From Mesorhizobium sp. LNHC252B00 (lineage in GTDB: Bacteria > Pseudomonadota > Alphaproteobacteria > Rhizobiales > Rhizobiaceae), in contig NZ_AYWO01000009.1 of NCBI RefSeq assembly GCF_000502955.1, forward strand, positions 1 through 64,000: a DNA stretch of 64,000 bases, given 5' to 3'. Position 1 is the stretch's first letter, and each line of letters starts with the position of its first letter. The notes beneath the pieces are model-generated. The model did no database searches. It saw only the letters and a list, made by a program, of their open reading frames with translations, and was not told the origin of the DNA. Below are positions 1 to 7,925 of this stretch, piece by piece. The position numbers were made by a program, and so were the translations under genes.

Positions 1-417
1 CCCCAGCACCGCGGTGCTCAGGTGCTCATGGCCGCCGGATACGCACGTCTGCGGTCTTCACCGGATGCGTACGCAGCTTTGGTTCTGTTTAAGGATCAGA
101 TTTTGCGATGGGTACGGGACTTCTTGTTTGATGTCGGAGACTTTTTTTCCCTTGGGACGCTAACGCGGGGCTACATCGCTCGACACTTTCTGATCGGACC
201 AATGAGGGTTCTTGACGACATCGATGGATTAAAGCTGCACTTAGTTAGCAGCCGCCCCCTGATATCGGGGCCGTATCTGGACGAGACCGAGGCATTCCAA
301 AACATGGTGGCGCGACAGATTGACGTATGGCCATATCTGCAGACTGCGATTGATGGCTTTTGGAGAGAGTTCCCAACGAATACGCACTACTGGCGTAACC
401 TGAGAGGCAGATGCTAG
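1..417 (+). CDS. hypothetical protein, 5' end outside window
   Basis: The reading frame is open from base 1 to the stop at 415-417, so this is probably the C-terminal part of a longer gene that starts left of the window. The visible part has no signal peptide and no motif I recognise. It is rich in aromatic and hydrophobic residues, and its last third has several Trp (WPYL, FWREF, YWRN). It lies at the left of the island segment with no close partner. A local start at the GTG at 22 is possible but has no convincing ribosome binding site. Function unknown; it may be a fragment. Confidence 0.35.
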   Translation, partial: PQHRGAQVLMAAGYARLRSSPDAYAALVLFKDQILRWVRDFLFDVGDFFSLGTLTRGYIARHFLIGPMRVLDDIDGLKLHLVSSRPLISGPYLDETEAFQNMVARQIDVWPYLQTAIDGFWREFPTNTHYWRNLRGRC

Positions 418-735
418 AACCGTCGACCAAGGCGGGTTGACTGCCTTCAGAGCGCAGAAGCTGCTCGACTGGTCCGAGAGGACGGCAAGTCATCTAGTCG
501 GTTTTGAGTCAACTATTTCACCGTTAAAAATCCCGCTTTTTGGTGTGTGCCCATTAGTGAATCATTTGGGTTCAAAATCAAAGGCATAGAGGGCCGAAAA
601 ATAGCCGGCCTCGTGGCATTGAGTTGCAAAACCGAGGCTACTTCTGTGGGACTTGAGGGACGAAGGTGCGCACCGTTTGAACGATATCGGTGACCAATAT
701 CGCTACTCGAAGAGCACCGACTATTCGACAATGTA

Positions 736-974
736 TTGCCGCTACACCCGGGCATGAAATTGCTGCTCCCGATCAGTGGAACGGACGCCGCCGAGATCGA
801 GCACCGGAAAGCTAAATTGGACGCCATTATGGCAGATGTCGAGCAGGTCAGCCGCCGTTTGGCCTGGGATGCTCTTTTGAGGAGATCCTGCCATTGGCCT
901 TCTGGCCCCGAATTGTGTTGATGATTGGGGCATTGATCCTGGGGTGGGTCGGAGCCGGCTTTCGCAAGCAGTAG
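736..974 (+). pseudogene. possible frameshifted small membrane protein remnant
   Basis: Two overlapping frames together resemble one small protein. The first frame (736 to about 880) encodes a charged helical segment with AEIEHRKAKLDAIMADVEQV, as expected for a coiled coil. A second frame (about 870-974) encodes a hydrophobic helix (IVLMIGALILGWVGAGF) and ends FRKQ-stop. No start codon with a ribosome binding site explains the second piece on its own. This suggests a coiled-coil plus transmembrane protein broken by a frameshift. The reconstruction is inferred by eye and is weak. Confidence 0.22.
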
Positions 975-1020
975 CCCGCCACCAGAGGCAGCGGGCCAGT
1001 TCCGGCAAATTTGCCTGATA

Positions 1021-1268
1021 TCAGTTCGCCTTCTCGCGAACCAGCCGGGAGATGTAGGAACGAAAATCCGCGCCCAAATCAGGCGAGCGGCGGAACGAAT
1101 CGCCCGCCGCTGGCGTCTTCGGTCCGATACACCAAGATCAAATCCCCGTTCGCCGGGTCGACCGTCGGGATAATGTAGACGAGACGTTCTGCATGCCATT
1201 TTGTCTTTCATTGCCCGACGCGATGATCGTCAACTGGTCGGGATCGCGGCCCGTACGGCATCAACCAT
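1021..1268 (-). pseudogene. possible decayed ORF in three frames
   Basis: Reading leftwards, short protein-like stretches follow each other in different frames. They begin MVDAVRAAIP (ATG at 1268), continue with ERLVYIIPTVDPANGDLILV, then YRTEDASGGRF, and finish with FRSYISRLVREKAN-stop at 1021-1023. Each piece has plausible residue composition, but no single frame spans the region. I read it as a small gene broken by several frameshifts, in keeping with decay inside an island. No family is recognised, and it may be coincidence. Confidence 0.22.
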
Positions 1269-1445
1269 TGTGGCGAAGTCACGATAAAAGCTAGCAGTGG
1301 GACTTAGTATGATCTGAGAGGATCGGCGGTAATATGGACCGCCATAGAACCATCCGCATCAGTCGGATGAACGGAAGCCCGTGCCTCTTGCGGAAGCACG
1401 GGCCTCATAGGAGTTTAAATGTGCTCGCGCACCCCCAAGAAACTT

Positions 1446-1994
1446 TCAATCAATTAGGGTAAGAAAGCAGTCTGCATTGTATTGATTCCACGACAGAAGA
1501 CCGAAACCCGGATCTCCGTCTCCTTTGTCAGCCCATGCCTCGAATTTTCCATCAGTGAAATAGCACGACCATGACTGGTTTACATGATGGGTAACATTGT
1601 CAGTATCAGTTCCCGCAGTATCTCCTAACGACGCGCGCCAAACATGATTTCGGGTGTTGTAGAAAAATAAGAATTCCCTTGACGCAACGCGGCCGGTGTC
1701 GTCCCAGTTGTGCATTCCAATTCGCACACTACAGCCGTCCATATCTCCGCATAGCTTCGCTACATCCTCGACAGGAATCTTTGTAGTTGTTCCGCGCTGG
1801 GTTTTTAAAGCGTAGTAGGTAGATCTGCCCGGCTTTGTTGGATGCGGATAGTCATCAATGCTATTGGCGGACGCGTCCTTCGTTTTATCCGCCGGCGTTG
1901 TCTGGAACATGGCGCTGTCGTTGGGATTAGTGTCGGAAGCTGCTACTGGCCCCAAAGTCGACAAGAGAACAATTGACACAGCAAGAGGCTTCAT
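1446..1994 (-). CDS. exported hypothetical protein
   Basis: A protein of 182 residues starting at the ATG at 1994, which is preceded by a strong ribosome binding site (GGGGAGG about 7 bases upstream). The N-terminus (KPLAVSIVLLSTLGPVAAS) is a typical Sec signal peptide with probable cleavage after VAAS, so the product is probably periplasmic or secreted. The mature part has paired Cys (KLCGDMDGCSVRIG) and a Trp-rich C-terminal half (NQSWSCYF, AWADKGDGDPGFG) that could form a small disulfide-stabilised beta domain. It stands alone between non-coding stretches. Family not recognised. Confidence 0.6.
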   Translation of the reverse strand: MKPLAVSIVLLSTLGPVAASDTNPNDSAMFQTTPADKTKDASANSIDDYPHPTKPGRSTYYALKTQRGTTTKIPVEDVAKLCGDMDGCSVRIGMHNWDDTGRVASREFLFFYNTRNHVWRASLGDTAGTDTDNVTHHVNQSWSCYFTDGKFEAWADKGDGDPGFGLLSWNQYNADCFLTLID

Positions 1995-2289
1995 TTTATT
2001 CCTCCCCATTTTCGTAAGAAAATTCTTACTGTGGAAATTTGACCCTACCGCCTCTTTATGTAAAGTTGCAACGGATTTGCAAGTTGATACAGATACTTAG
2101 CCTTTGTCATATTTCGAGTTTTTCTTGGATTTCGCTCTATGGGGGGAGCGGCTGTGCAATCTGGTTTCGCAAGGGCCACCAGGAGCGGCGACTTCGTGCC
2201 TCGCGCGCTGCCTGCGCTTTGCAGGACGCGTCGTGGCAAAGTTGCGCCGGATCGGCTAGAATTTACCAACAGGTTGGGCGGGGTGAATA

Positions 2290-3036
2290 ATGAAGGCCTT
2301 TTCAATAGTCATAGTCGGTTTCTTTTTTTTGGCTTTCACGTTCGGCTGTTTGGCGAATGAGTTGACAATTGATGGGACGACCAAGGAAACGTTTGCAGCA
2401 AGCACAAAGGCAATTGCAGACAGCTTATCACCAGAGGAAAAGCCAATATTCCAAGCTGGGCTCCTGAACCTCATCGTTACGCGATATCCGCCCGCGTCCG
2501 GCGCTACTGGATTGGCTCTCCTGGCTTTCATGCCACAGGCAGCCGAAGTCGCGCACATCACGATGAATGGAGTGACGAAATCCGAAATATTGGCGCGAGG
2601 GCAAGAGGTGCAATTTGCCCGAGCCCCCCCGTCCCCGAAAGCAAATTTTTCCGCCTTGCGATCGTGCTTGCAGCAACACGTTTTGATCACCAACGCTCGC
2701 ACTGAACGTGATGGTATCGGCGTGTTGATTAAGGTCGAAGTGACCAATAATCTGGTCTGGCCAATTTCATTCGTCCAAATTGGCTACAAGGTCACGACGC
2801 AAGGGAGAAGCGTGCCTTGGGCCAATGATAACTTCGGCATGAATATCAGCGGCGGAATTGAACCCGGTGAAATGCGGGAAATCAGCACTAACGTTTTTGG
2901 TATTCCGAGGATTGCCAACGATTTAACGACGAAAGCCGAAATTCTCGACGTGGCAGATGCGGAAGAGCGTCATCTGGTTGGCGAGGTCCATTTTCTTGGA
3001 AATTCGGATCAGCCATCGCCACACAGATGTGAATGA
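2290..3036 (+). CDS. exported hypothetical protein
   Basis: A protein of 248 residues. The first ~22 residues (KAFSIVIVGFFFLAFTFGCLA) form a signal peptide; the Cys just before the predicted cleavage could make it a lipoprotein, but the lipobox is poor. Residues ~25-90 resemble a small helical domain (TKETFAASTKAIADSLSPEE, then LLALLAFMPQA-like helices). Residues ~120-235 look like a beta-sandwich with VTNNLVWPISFVQIGYKV and a WANDNFGMNISGGIEPGE segment, a layout seen in envelope proteins of unknown function. It is a single gene in the island. Function unknown. Confidence 0.6.
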   Translation: MKAFSIVIVGFFFLAFTFGCLANELTIDGTTKETFAASTKAIADSLSPEEKPIFQAGLLNLIVTRYPPASGATGLALLAFMPQAAEVAHITMNGVTKSEILARGQEVQFARAPPSPKANFSALRSCLQQHVLITNARTERDGIGVLIKVEVTNNLVWPISFVQIGYKVTTQGRSVPWANDNFGMNISGGIEPGEMREISTNVFGIPRIANDLTTKAEILDVADAEERHLVGEVHFLGNSDQPSPHRCE

Positions 3037-3214
3037 ACCTATTCAAGATAGAAAACTGCACGTCAATTCCGTGGCAGCTTGTGTATCTCCCGCCTGACTG
3101 GCCCTCCCCTGTCAAAAACGGTGCAAAACAACGCACGCTCAACGTTGCTGAAAATCGCTGTCTGGCTTGTTCCTCGGAGCCCTTCCTCACGCGCCAAGGT
3201 CAAGCGCCAAAGGC

Positions 3215-3673
3215 TTAGACAGCAGATCGATTACTTGGCGACCTGGTGAAGGTGTTGCGTTTGTCCTCGGTCAAGGGGGCGCCATAGCCCATGAATCGAT
3301 ACCATCGGGCCACCTCTGGATGCGTGGAGTAGGTAAACGACATCAATGATACCCCAGGCAGCTTATCCATTTTTCGGTCGAGGTATCGCCTGAGATAGAG
3401 GGTGGGTTTCCAGTTCGAGCCGAAGAACGCTTCTGTCGCCATGAACGACGTGCTGAGAATTTTGTCAGGAACAGGTGTAAAGATCAGAACCGCAATCGGC
3501 TCTGCACGGTCAAGGATCGCCGTGCCGCCGCTTCGATGCCAAAGCGTTATCATAGCATCGGTTACATCATCGAGTGCGTAGCCTCCAGCAGCAACTTCAT
3601 CGAGTGACACCTTTGACAGGCCCTTCATCACTCGCTTTATGTCCGCCTTCGTGGCGGGTCTGGCTCTCAGCAT
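3215..3673 (-). CDS. GNAT-like acyltransferase (phage-type), putative
   Basis: A 152-residue cytoplasmic protein. It begins RARPATKADIKRVMKGL, the usual beta1-alpha1 start of GNAT acyltransferases. It continues with a central strand (GGTAILDRAEPIAVLIFTPVP) and ends with a typical last helix and strand (STHPEVARWYRFMGYGAP). The glycine-rich CoA-binding motif is not clear, so the protein resembles the small divergent acetyltransferase-like proteins of phages and islands rather than a canonical enzyme. It faces the membrane-protein pair downstream without overlap. Fold assignment is moderate; the substrate is unknown. Confidence 0.45.
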   Translation of the reverse strand: MLRARPATKADIKRVMKGLSKVSLDEVAAGGYALDDVTDAMITLWHRSGGTAILDRAEPIAVLIFTPVPDKILSTSFMATEAFFGSNWKPTLYLRRYLDRKMDKLPGVSLMSFTYSTHPEVARWYRFMGYGAPLTEDKRNTFTRSPSNRSAV

Positions 3674-3740
3674 ATCGCGTCCGTTACAACAGGCGGCCTA
3701 AGGCAAATCATCGTCATTACGGCAACTTTACTTCCGACGC

Positions 3741-4532
3741 CTAACCAGCGTTCGCATTGCCGTCTGTGCCCTTTGCTATCTCGTTTTGCATGCGCTGCGC
3801 AAACTCTTCTGTCGGCTCGTTTGTCGATTCGTGCCAATCCGCCGGATAGAATTTGAACTTAATAAAAACTATTCCGCCTATCAGAACCGCCCAAAATGCA
3901 ACCGCCAAAGATAAAGTCGCAATTGCCTTGGCGATCCATCTTGTATCGGACACGATCACATCAACGAAAACGCGTACAATCATAAATGTGGGATAAAGCC
4001 ACAACGCACCGGCGATGACGAATATCACGACGGAGAGAAAGGCAAATGCTATTGACTGTCCCCGGCCAGACTTCTGGCCAAAAATACGTGGGGTGACGGC
4101 GTCTCCCCATAAATTGTGCGCCATCTTGTCGACAAGCAAAAGCGGGAAATTCTGGATATTTATGTGACTGCCGAGTTTGATAAGTATGCGGAATATGATT
4201 TGCTCGTCGATCATCGCGAACGTCGTGTTCAGCAATGACCCTGCCGTTAACAGTGCAATGATTGGCGTAAGGTCCCTTGTGATTTGGACGGTTAGCCCGC
4301 CATAAGAAAAGCCTCCTGAGATCAGGTCGAAGAAGGCAAGAAGGGTTGCGAAAAGGAAGGTTTGACCGGCGCTCTTACCGACGCGTGCGACGATCTCTAG
4401 GCGCCGCGTCGATATTCCGTCTAAGAACTCAGGTTGGTAAAACCGCGCTCCAAAATCTCTACGTAAGAATGATTCAAACGTAAGCGCGGTACGCTCGATG
4501 AGTGACATTTTGGAATACAGCTTGTCAGCCAT
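3741..4532 (-). CDS. membrane protein of unknown function, second gene of a pair
   Basis: A 263-residue protein with a soluble N-terminus and about four transmembrane helices: one or two near residues 55-105 (FLFATLLAFFDLIS, LTPIIALLTAGSLL), one near 160-185 (IAFAFLSVVIFVIAGALWLY) and one near 205-230 (LSLAVAFWAVLIGGIVFI). The charged C-terminal tail is probably cytoplasmic. Its start overlaps the end of the upstream gene by eight bases (4525-4532), so the two are translated together and may act as a complex. No enzymatic motif is seen. Island cargo of unknown role. Confidence 0.55.
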   Translation of the reverse strand: MADKLYSKMSLIERTALTFESFLRRDFGARFYQPEFLDGISTRRLEIVARVGKSAGQTFLFATLLAFFDLISGGFSYGGLTVQITRDLTPIIALLTAGSLLNTTFAMIDEQIIFRILIKLGSHINIQNFPLLLVDKMAHNLWGDAVTPRIFGQKSGRGQSIAFAFLSVVIFVIAGALWLYPTFMIVRVFVDVIVSDTRWIAKAIATLSLAVAFWAVLIGGIVFIKFKFYPADWHESTNEPTEEFAQRMQNEIAKGTDGNANAG

Positions 4533-5256
4533 TTGAAGGCGTCCCCGGATTAGTGCGTTTGCATGTCGATAACAGCTTTTTCACGGGCGATTTGACAGGC
4601 GCCCGATAATAGGCCCGCAAGTTTGCGGTCGGCCGGCGGAATCGGTTGGTTGCTCTTTGTTCGACATAGAAGGCGAAATCAGACATATGGTCGTGGTTAA
4701 AGACAGTGCAGTAAAGCACTTGACCAGTAACCAGAAGCACTTCATTCTCTAAGAATGAACCACTTACGAATTCGCGGATTAACAGCTCGTTCTTAGCGTT
4801 TAGTATAACGGTGAGTTCTTCGCCCGCGCCGATGGCAGTCCAGAGTTTCCAGGGCTGGGATATGAGGCTGTCGACGTCGATCGATTTCTCGATTGATCCT
4901 CGAACACATTTTGTCAAGCTTCCTCGCACGCCAAAGTGGGTGGCAGGTGTCTGACCAGTATTCTTGCAGGATATTATTAGCTGTTCCTTGCCGAATTCAG
5001 CCTTGCTAGCGTGAATATAGGCTTGTGTCTGATGCTCACCGAGTTCACGGCTATCTCGAATAGCTCGCCTTGTTTGAGATAGCGACCAAAACAGCCCAAG
5101 GAGGCCCGCGACACTGAGCGCTGCGCTGGCAAAGGCCGCCCAAGTCGTCATCCTCGTCCAATAGACCATATCCTGCTGGGCCTGCAGGTCGAGAAGGTCT
5201 TTCGTTGCTGGCAGATTTTCTGTAAACTTTTGCAGCGCTTGAAGAAGCCTATCCAT
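4525..5256 (-). CDS. membrane-anchored protein of unknown function, first gene of a pair
   Basis: I place the start at the ATG at 5256, preceded by GGGGAG ten bases upstream, rather than the TTG at 5274. The product is about 243 residues: a helical N-terminus, one transmembrane segment near residues 40-60 (WAAFASAALSVAGLLGLFW), a charged helix (SQTRRAIRDSRELGEHQTQAYI) and a C-terminal beta-rich domain. This layout is common among uncharacterised proteosbacterial island proteins in which the C-terminal domain has an immunoglobulin-like fold. It overlaps the next gene by eight bases. Function unknown. Confidence 0.55.
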   Translation of the reverse strand: MDRLLQALQKFTENLPATKDLLDLQAQQDMVYWTRMTTWAAFASAALSVAGLLGLFWSLSQTRRAIRDSRELGEHQTQAYIHASKAEFGKEQLIISCKNTGQTPATHFGVRGSLTKCVRGSIEKSIDVDSLISQPWKLWTAIGAGEELTVILNAKNELLIREFVSGSFLENEVLLVTGQVLYCTVFNHDHMSDFAFYVEQRATNRFRRPTANLRAYYRAPVKSPVKKLLSTCKRTNPGTPSNG

Positions 5257-5429
5257 CGCTTGCGATCTCCCCAACCTCGAAATAACTTGTGCGATGTTGC
5301 CGGCACACGCAAGCGCCGCTCCCGTGTACGGCTTGGGGATTCGACCTCACAAGCCCTCACGCTGCAAAAATTGTCGAGACAAAGCCTTCAGCGCCCAGCT
5401 CGGCGGACGAATGAAAAGGGATCTCGAAA

Positions 5430-5654
5430 GTGCTTTTTGCGGACATGATGGATGCTCACGACAGGCGGGTCGAGAAGCTAATCGCGAAATTGGATGACCC
5501 CAACGGATATCCCGATGTGGCGCATGAGCTACGAACCGTTCCACTGGTTGCGAACTACAACCTTGTAGGTATTAGACGACGTCTGAATAATATCGAGGTC
5601 GGGGTCTGGGCAATCGTCGGACTGCTTGCCCTAAACACATATCATCATTGGTGA
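5430..5654 (+). CDS. small predicted membrane protein
   Basis: Up to 74 residues from the GTG at 5430; the ATGs at 5445 and 5448 are alternatives, and none has a strong ribosome binding site. The N-terminal two thirds are polar and helical (DAHDRRVEKLIAKLDD). The end carries one hydrophobic segment (VGVWAIVGLLALNTYHHW) that could be a C-terminal tail anchor. It is divergent from the membrane-protein pair and upstream of the ApeA-like gene. Coding is plausible but unproven. Confidence 0.4.
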   Translation: MLFADMMDAHDRRVEKLIAKLDDPNGYPDVAHELRTVPLVANYNLVGIRRRLNNIEVGVWAIVGLLALNTYHHW

Positions 5655-5894
5655 AAGACTCTTGCCTAGCCGACTCTGCGGAGACTTGGCTAATCTGACT
5701 TTGCGCGTCCCCTTCGACTGCGCAATCAATCTGACTGGAGGTGGCATATCTATCACGTGCCCAGACAGAAATATTATTCACAGACGATCATCCGGCCGGA
5801 ATTTGGCGAGCGCTGGTTTTGCTCTGAGGCAGAAGCTCTGGCGGCAGGTTGGCGTCGAGCAAGGCGATAAAGTCCTCTAGCACTGGAAATCCAA

Positions 5895-7406
5895 ATGACA
5901 GGAAAATGGATCGATGGATTCAGGGGGCTCGGCAAGTTCGCTCTTCCTACACAGATAGATGTCTATGGGGAATTGGCGTTGAATGGTTATGATTCAAAAC
6001 TAACTCTTCATGACGTTGAGTACCCATCATACCAATATTCAATCAACCCGACTATCCATGGCACTATGGATCGCACAGTAAAAATTTCCCTTTTTGATTG
6101 CATATTGTTGAGCAGTGATCCCAGTGCGGATGACAAAAGCAACGTGTCGGACTGCCGTGTTGAGATATTTCCTCATCATATTCTCTTCGGAGGCATGCAC
6201 GTCGCCGACGAACACGCGATATTTAATAGCATACTGTTCACGCTTACAGACGCTAAAAGTCTGTTCTACGATTTCGACACTTTTGGGATTGCTTTTGAAC
6301 CTGCGTTAGTCGAGCCAATTCTGGCCGCCAAATCAGAGCGACGCGGCCGTAAGATCGGCCTAGGTGAGCATCCGGCAATCGCATACTTCACAGGCAAACA
6401 CTCGATCATTCAGGTGCCAACCGATCTTGGAACAATCTCTGCGCAAAACCTCCCGAGGATATCTTTGGGAGGACCACAGGGCAGCGGGTTCGTTAACACA
6501 ATATGGGTCGAAATCGAGTTTAAGTCGGCGCGAACTTTCAACGATGCCCTTGAAGCCGCTCTAACTCTTGAGCCCTTCTTTTCCATGGTCGCCGGAAGGC
6601 CGCAACGGCTTGAAGAAATGCGGCTAGTGGCGTGCTCAACCGATGAGCCTCAGCCCAGCAGCCCTAAGACGTTTGAGGTGTATAGCAGTATGAAAGGGCA
6701 TCTCAGGTTCCCCCTTGGCAGAGCGCCGCAACCGCCCGATTTGCCGATTGATCCGGTGAGAAGGCCATATGAATATTCAAACGTCTTGGCAGATTGGGTG
6801 AGACGTAGCCATGAGTGGCGCGATGCCCGCGAGCGATTTTCGGGTTGCCTCCGCAAGCAGGACCTGTTCGACATCGACCGGCTAGTTGGGGCGGCAAACA
6901 TGTTTGATATCCTCCCAAGCTCGGCTGTGCCGAAAGACACAGAGTTGTCTCAGGAACTGATAGTCGCCCGCGATCAGAGCAGGGAACTCTTTTATGATCT
7001 GCCCAATAGTCCGGAACGCAGTAGTATTCTCAACGCACTTGGACGCCTAGGAAAGAGCGCCCTAAAAAACAAAGTACGCTGGCGTGCTGCGCCGATAGTC
7101 GCGGCAGTCGGGGATAAATTTCCGGACCTGATCTGGGTCCTGGACGAAGCTGTAAACTGTCGAAACCATTATGTTCATGGGACGACGCCAGCCAAAGTCG
7201 ACTATGCTGCCAATTTTCGTGATCTGGCGGGGTTCTTTACAAAGTCGCTAGAATTCGTGTTTGCGGCCTCTGATCTGGTCGAAGCCGGATGGGACATCAA
7301 AGCATGGGCATCACGCAGCTCGACGCTGTCGCACCCGTTTTACGAATACAAGGATAGCTATCAACCCCATCTTGCAGCAGCCAAGGCGCTATTCGGCAAG
7401 TCATGA
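5895..7406 (+). CDS. ApeA-like HEPN-domain protein, candidate anti-phage factor
   Basis: A 503-residue cytoplasmic protein with two parts. Residues ~1-290 match the pattern of the ApeA N-terminal domain: beta-rich, beginning near GELALNGYDSKLTLHDVEYP, with HILFGGMHV and a later EIEFKSARTF segment. Residues ~320-490 are helical and contain R423-N-H-Y-V-H428, the Rx4H signature of HEPN ribonucleases, in the context CRNHYVHG. ApeA is a known single-gene abortive-infection protein whose HEPN domain cleaves RNA. Here the gene stands alone as cargo close to the island's AlpA and helicase genes. The fold and motif are seen in the sequence; the defence role is inferred from the family. Confidence 0.6.
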   Translation: MTGKWIDGFRGLGKFALPTQIDVYGELALNGYDSKLTLHDVEYPSYQYSINPTIHGTMDRTVKISLFDCILLSSDPSADDKSNVSDCRVEIFPHHILFGGMHVADEHAIFNSILFTLTDAKSLFYDFDTFGIAFEPALVEPILAAKSERRGRKIGLGEHPAIAYFTGKHSIIQVPTDLGTISAQNLPRISLGGPQGSGFVNTIWVEIEFKSARTFNDALEAALTLEPFFSMVAGRPQRLEEMRLVACSTDEPQPSSPKTFEVYSSMKGHLRFPLGRAPQPPDLPIDPVRRPYEYSNVLADWVRRSHEWRDARERFSGCLRKQDLFDIDRLVGAANMFDILPSSAVPKDTELSQELIVARDQSRELFYDLPNSPERSSILNALGRLGKSALKNKVRWRAAPIVAAVGDKFPDLIWVLDEAVNCRNHYVHGTTPAKVDYAANFRDLAGFFTKSLEFVFAASDLVEAGWDIKAWASRSSTLSHPFYEYKDSYQPHLAAAKALFGKS

Positions 7407-7626
7407 ATTCTGCACTGATAAGGTAGAGGGGGCGGAGAGGGCAAAAGGGCCCAGCCGTCAACTAAACGGCAAGGCGCGTTTAAACGAGCAATAACAATCA
7501 TATACATCGCTACTTGAATTTATGTTTTCATCTAATTATTTGCGCGAAATCGTCCTCTTGATATGAATTGCCCTGGCAAAAGAAGCCGGCCGGCAAAAGT
7601 CGCGCGACGATGCAAGGAGATCTCTT

Positions 7627-7689
7627 ATGAAAATCGTTCTTGATGGGGTACAGCTGCCTGCTATTGTGCAGCGCACCATTCTTGGCTGA
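7627..7689 (+). CDS. 20-codon leader ORF coupled to the AlpA-type gene
   Basis: An ATG at 7627 follows a good ribosome binding site (AAGGAG at about 7614-7619). It opens a 20-codon frame reading MKIVLDGVQLPAIVQRTILG. Its TGA at 7687-7689 overlaps the ATG of the AlpA-type gene as TGATG, the standard arrangement for translational coupling. The AlpA-type start has no good ribosome binding site of its own, which supports a real leader. The peptide has no known family; it may be a pure regulatory leader or a small functional protein. Confidence 0.45.
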   Translation: MKIVLDGVQLPAIVQRTILG

Positions 7690-7925
7690 TGGCCCTCCAA
7701 GCGGGTAACGCCCGCACGCCAAAAATTGAAACTTCCGGCAACCATTTCTTGACTGCGCCTATGGTGGCAGAGCGCTACTCTGTGAGCGACATGACGCTTT
7801 GGCGCTGGCTTCGCAGTGACATCGGTTTTCCCCAACCAATGTACATCGGGAGAAACCGCTACTGGAGCATTGTCGAACTCACAGAATGGGAAAATTCACG
7901 GCCGCGCGGAAGGAGGATCCAATGA
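7689..7925 (+). CDS. AlpA-family / MerR-like excisionase-type regulator
   Basis: A protein of 78 residues with a winged-helix DNA-binding motif of the AlpA/HTH_17 kind. The core runs from FLTAPMVAERYSVSDMTLWR to WLRSDIGFPQP, followed by the wing (IGRNRYWSIVELTEWENSRP). Such proteins activate integrase or excision genes in P4-like prophages and integrative elements. The start overlaps the stop of a 20-codon leader, and the end overlaps the helicase start by ATGA, so leader, regulator and helicase form one operon. Confidence 0.75.
   Translation: MALQAGNARTPKIETSGNHFLTAPMVAERYSVSDMTLWRWLRSDIGFPQPMYIGRNRYWSIVELTEWENSRPRGRRIQ

Noticed and set aside
513-1211. 232-codon - strand frame at the left of the island
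   Set aside because: Ser/Arg-rich product without motif; short pieces in other frames look more protein-like.
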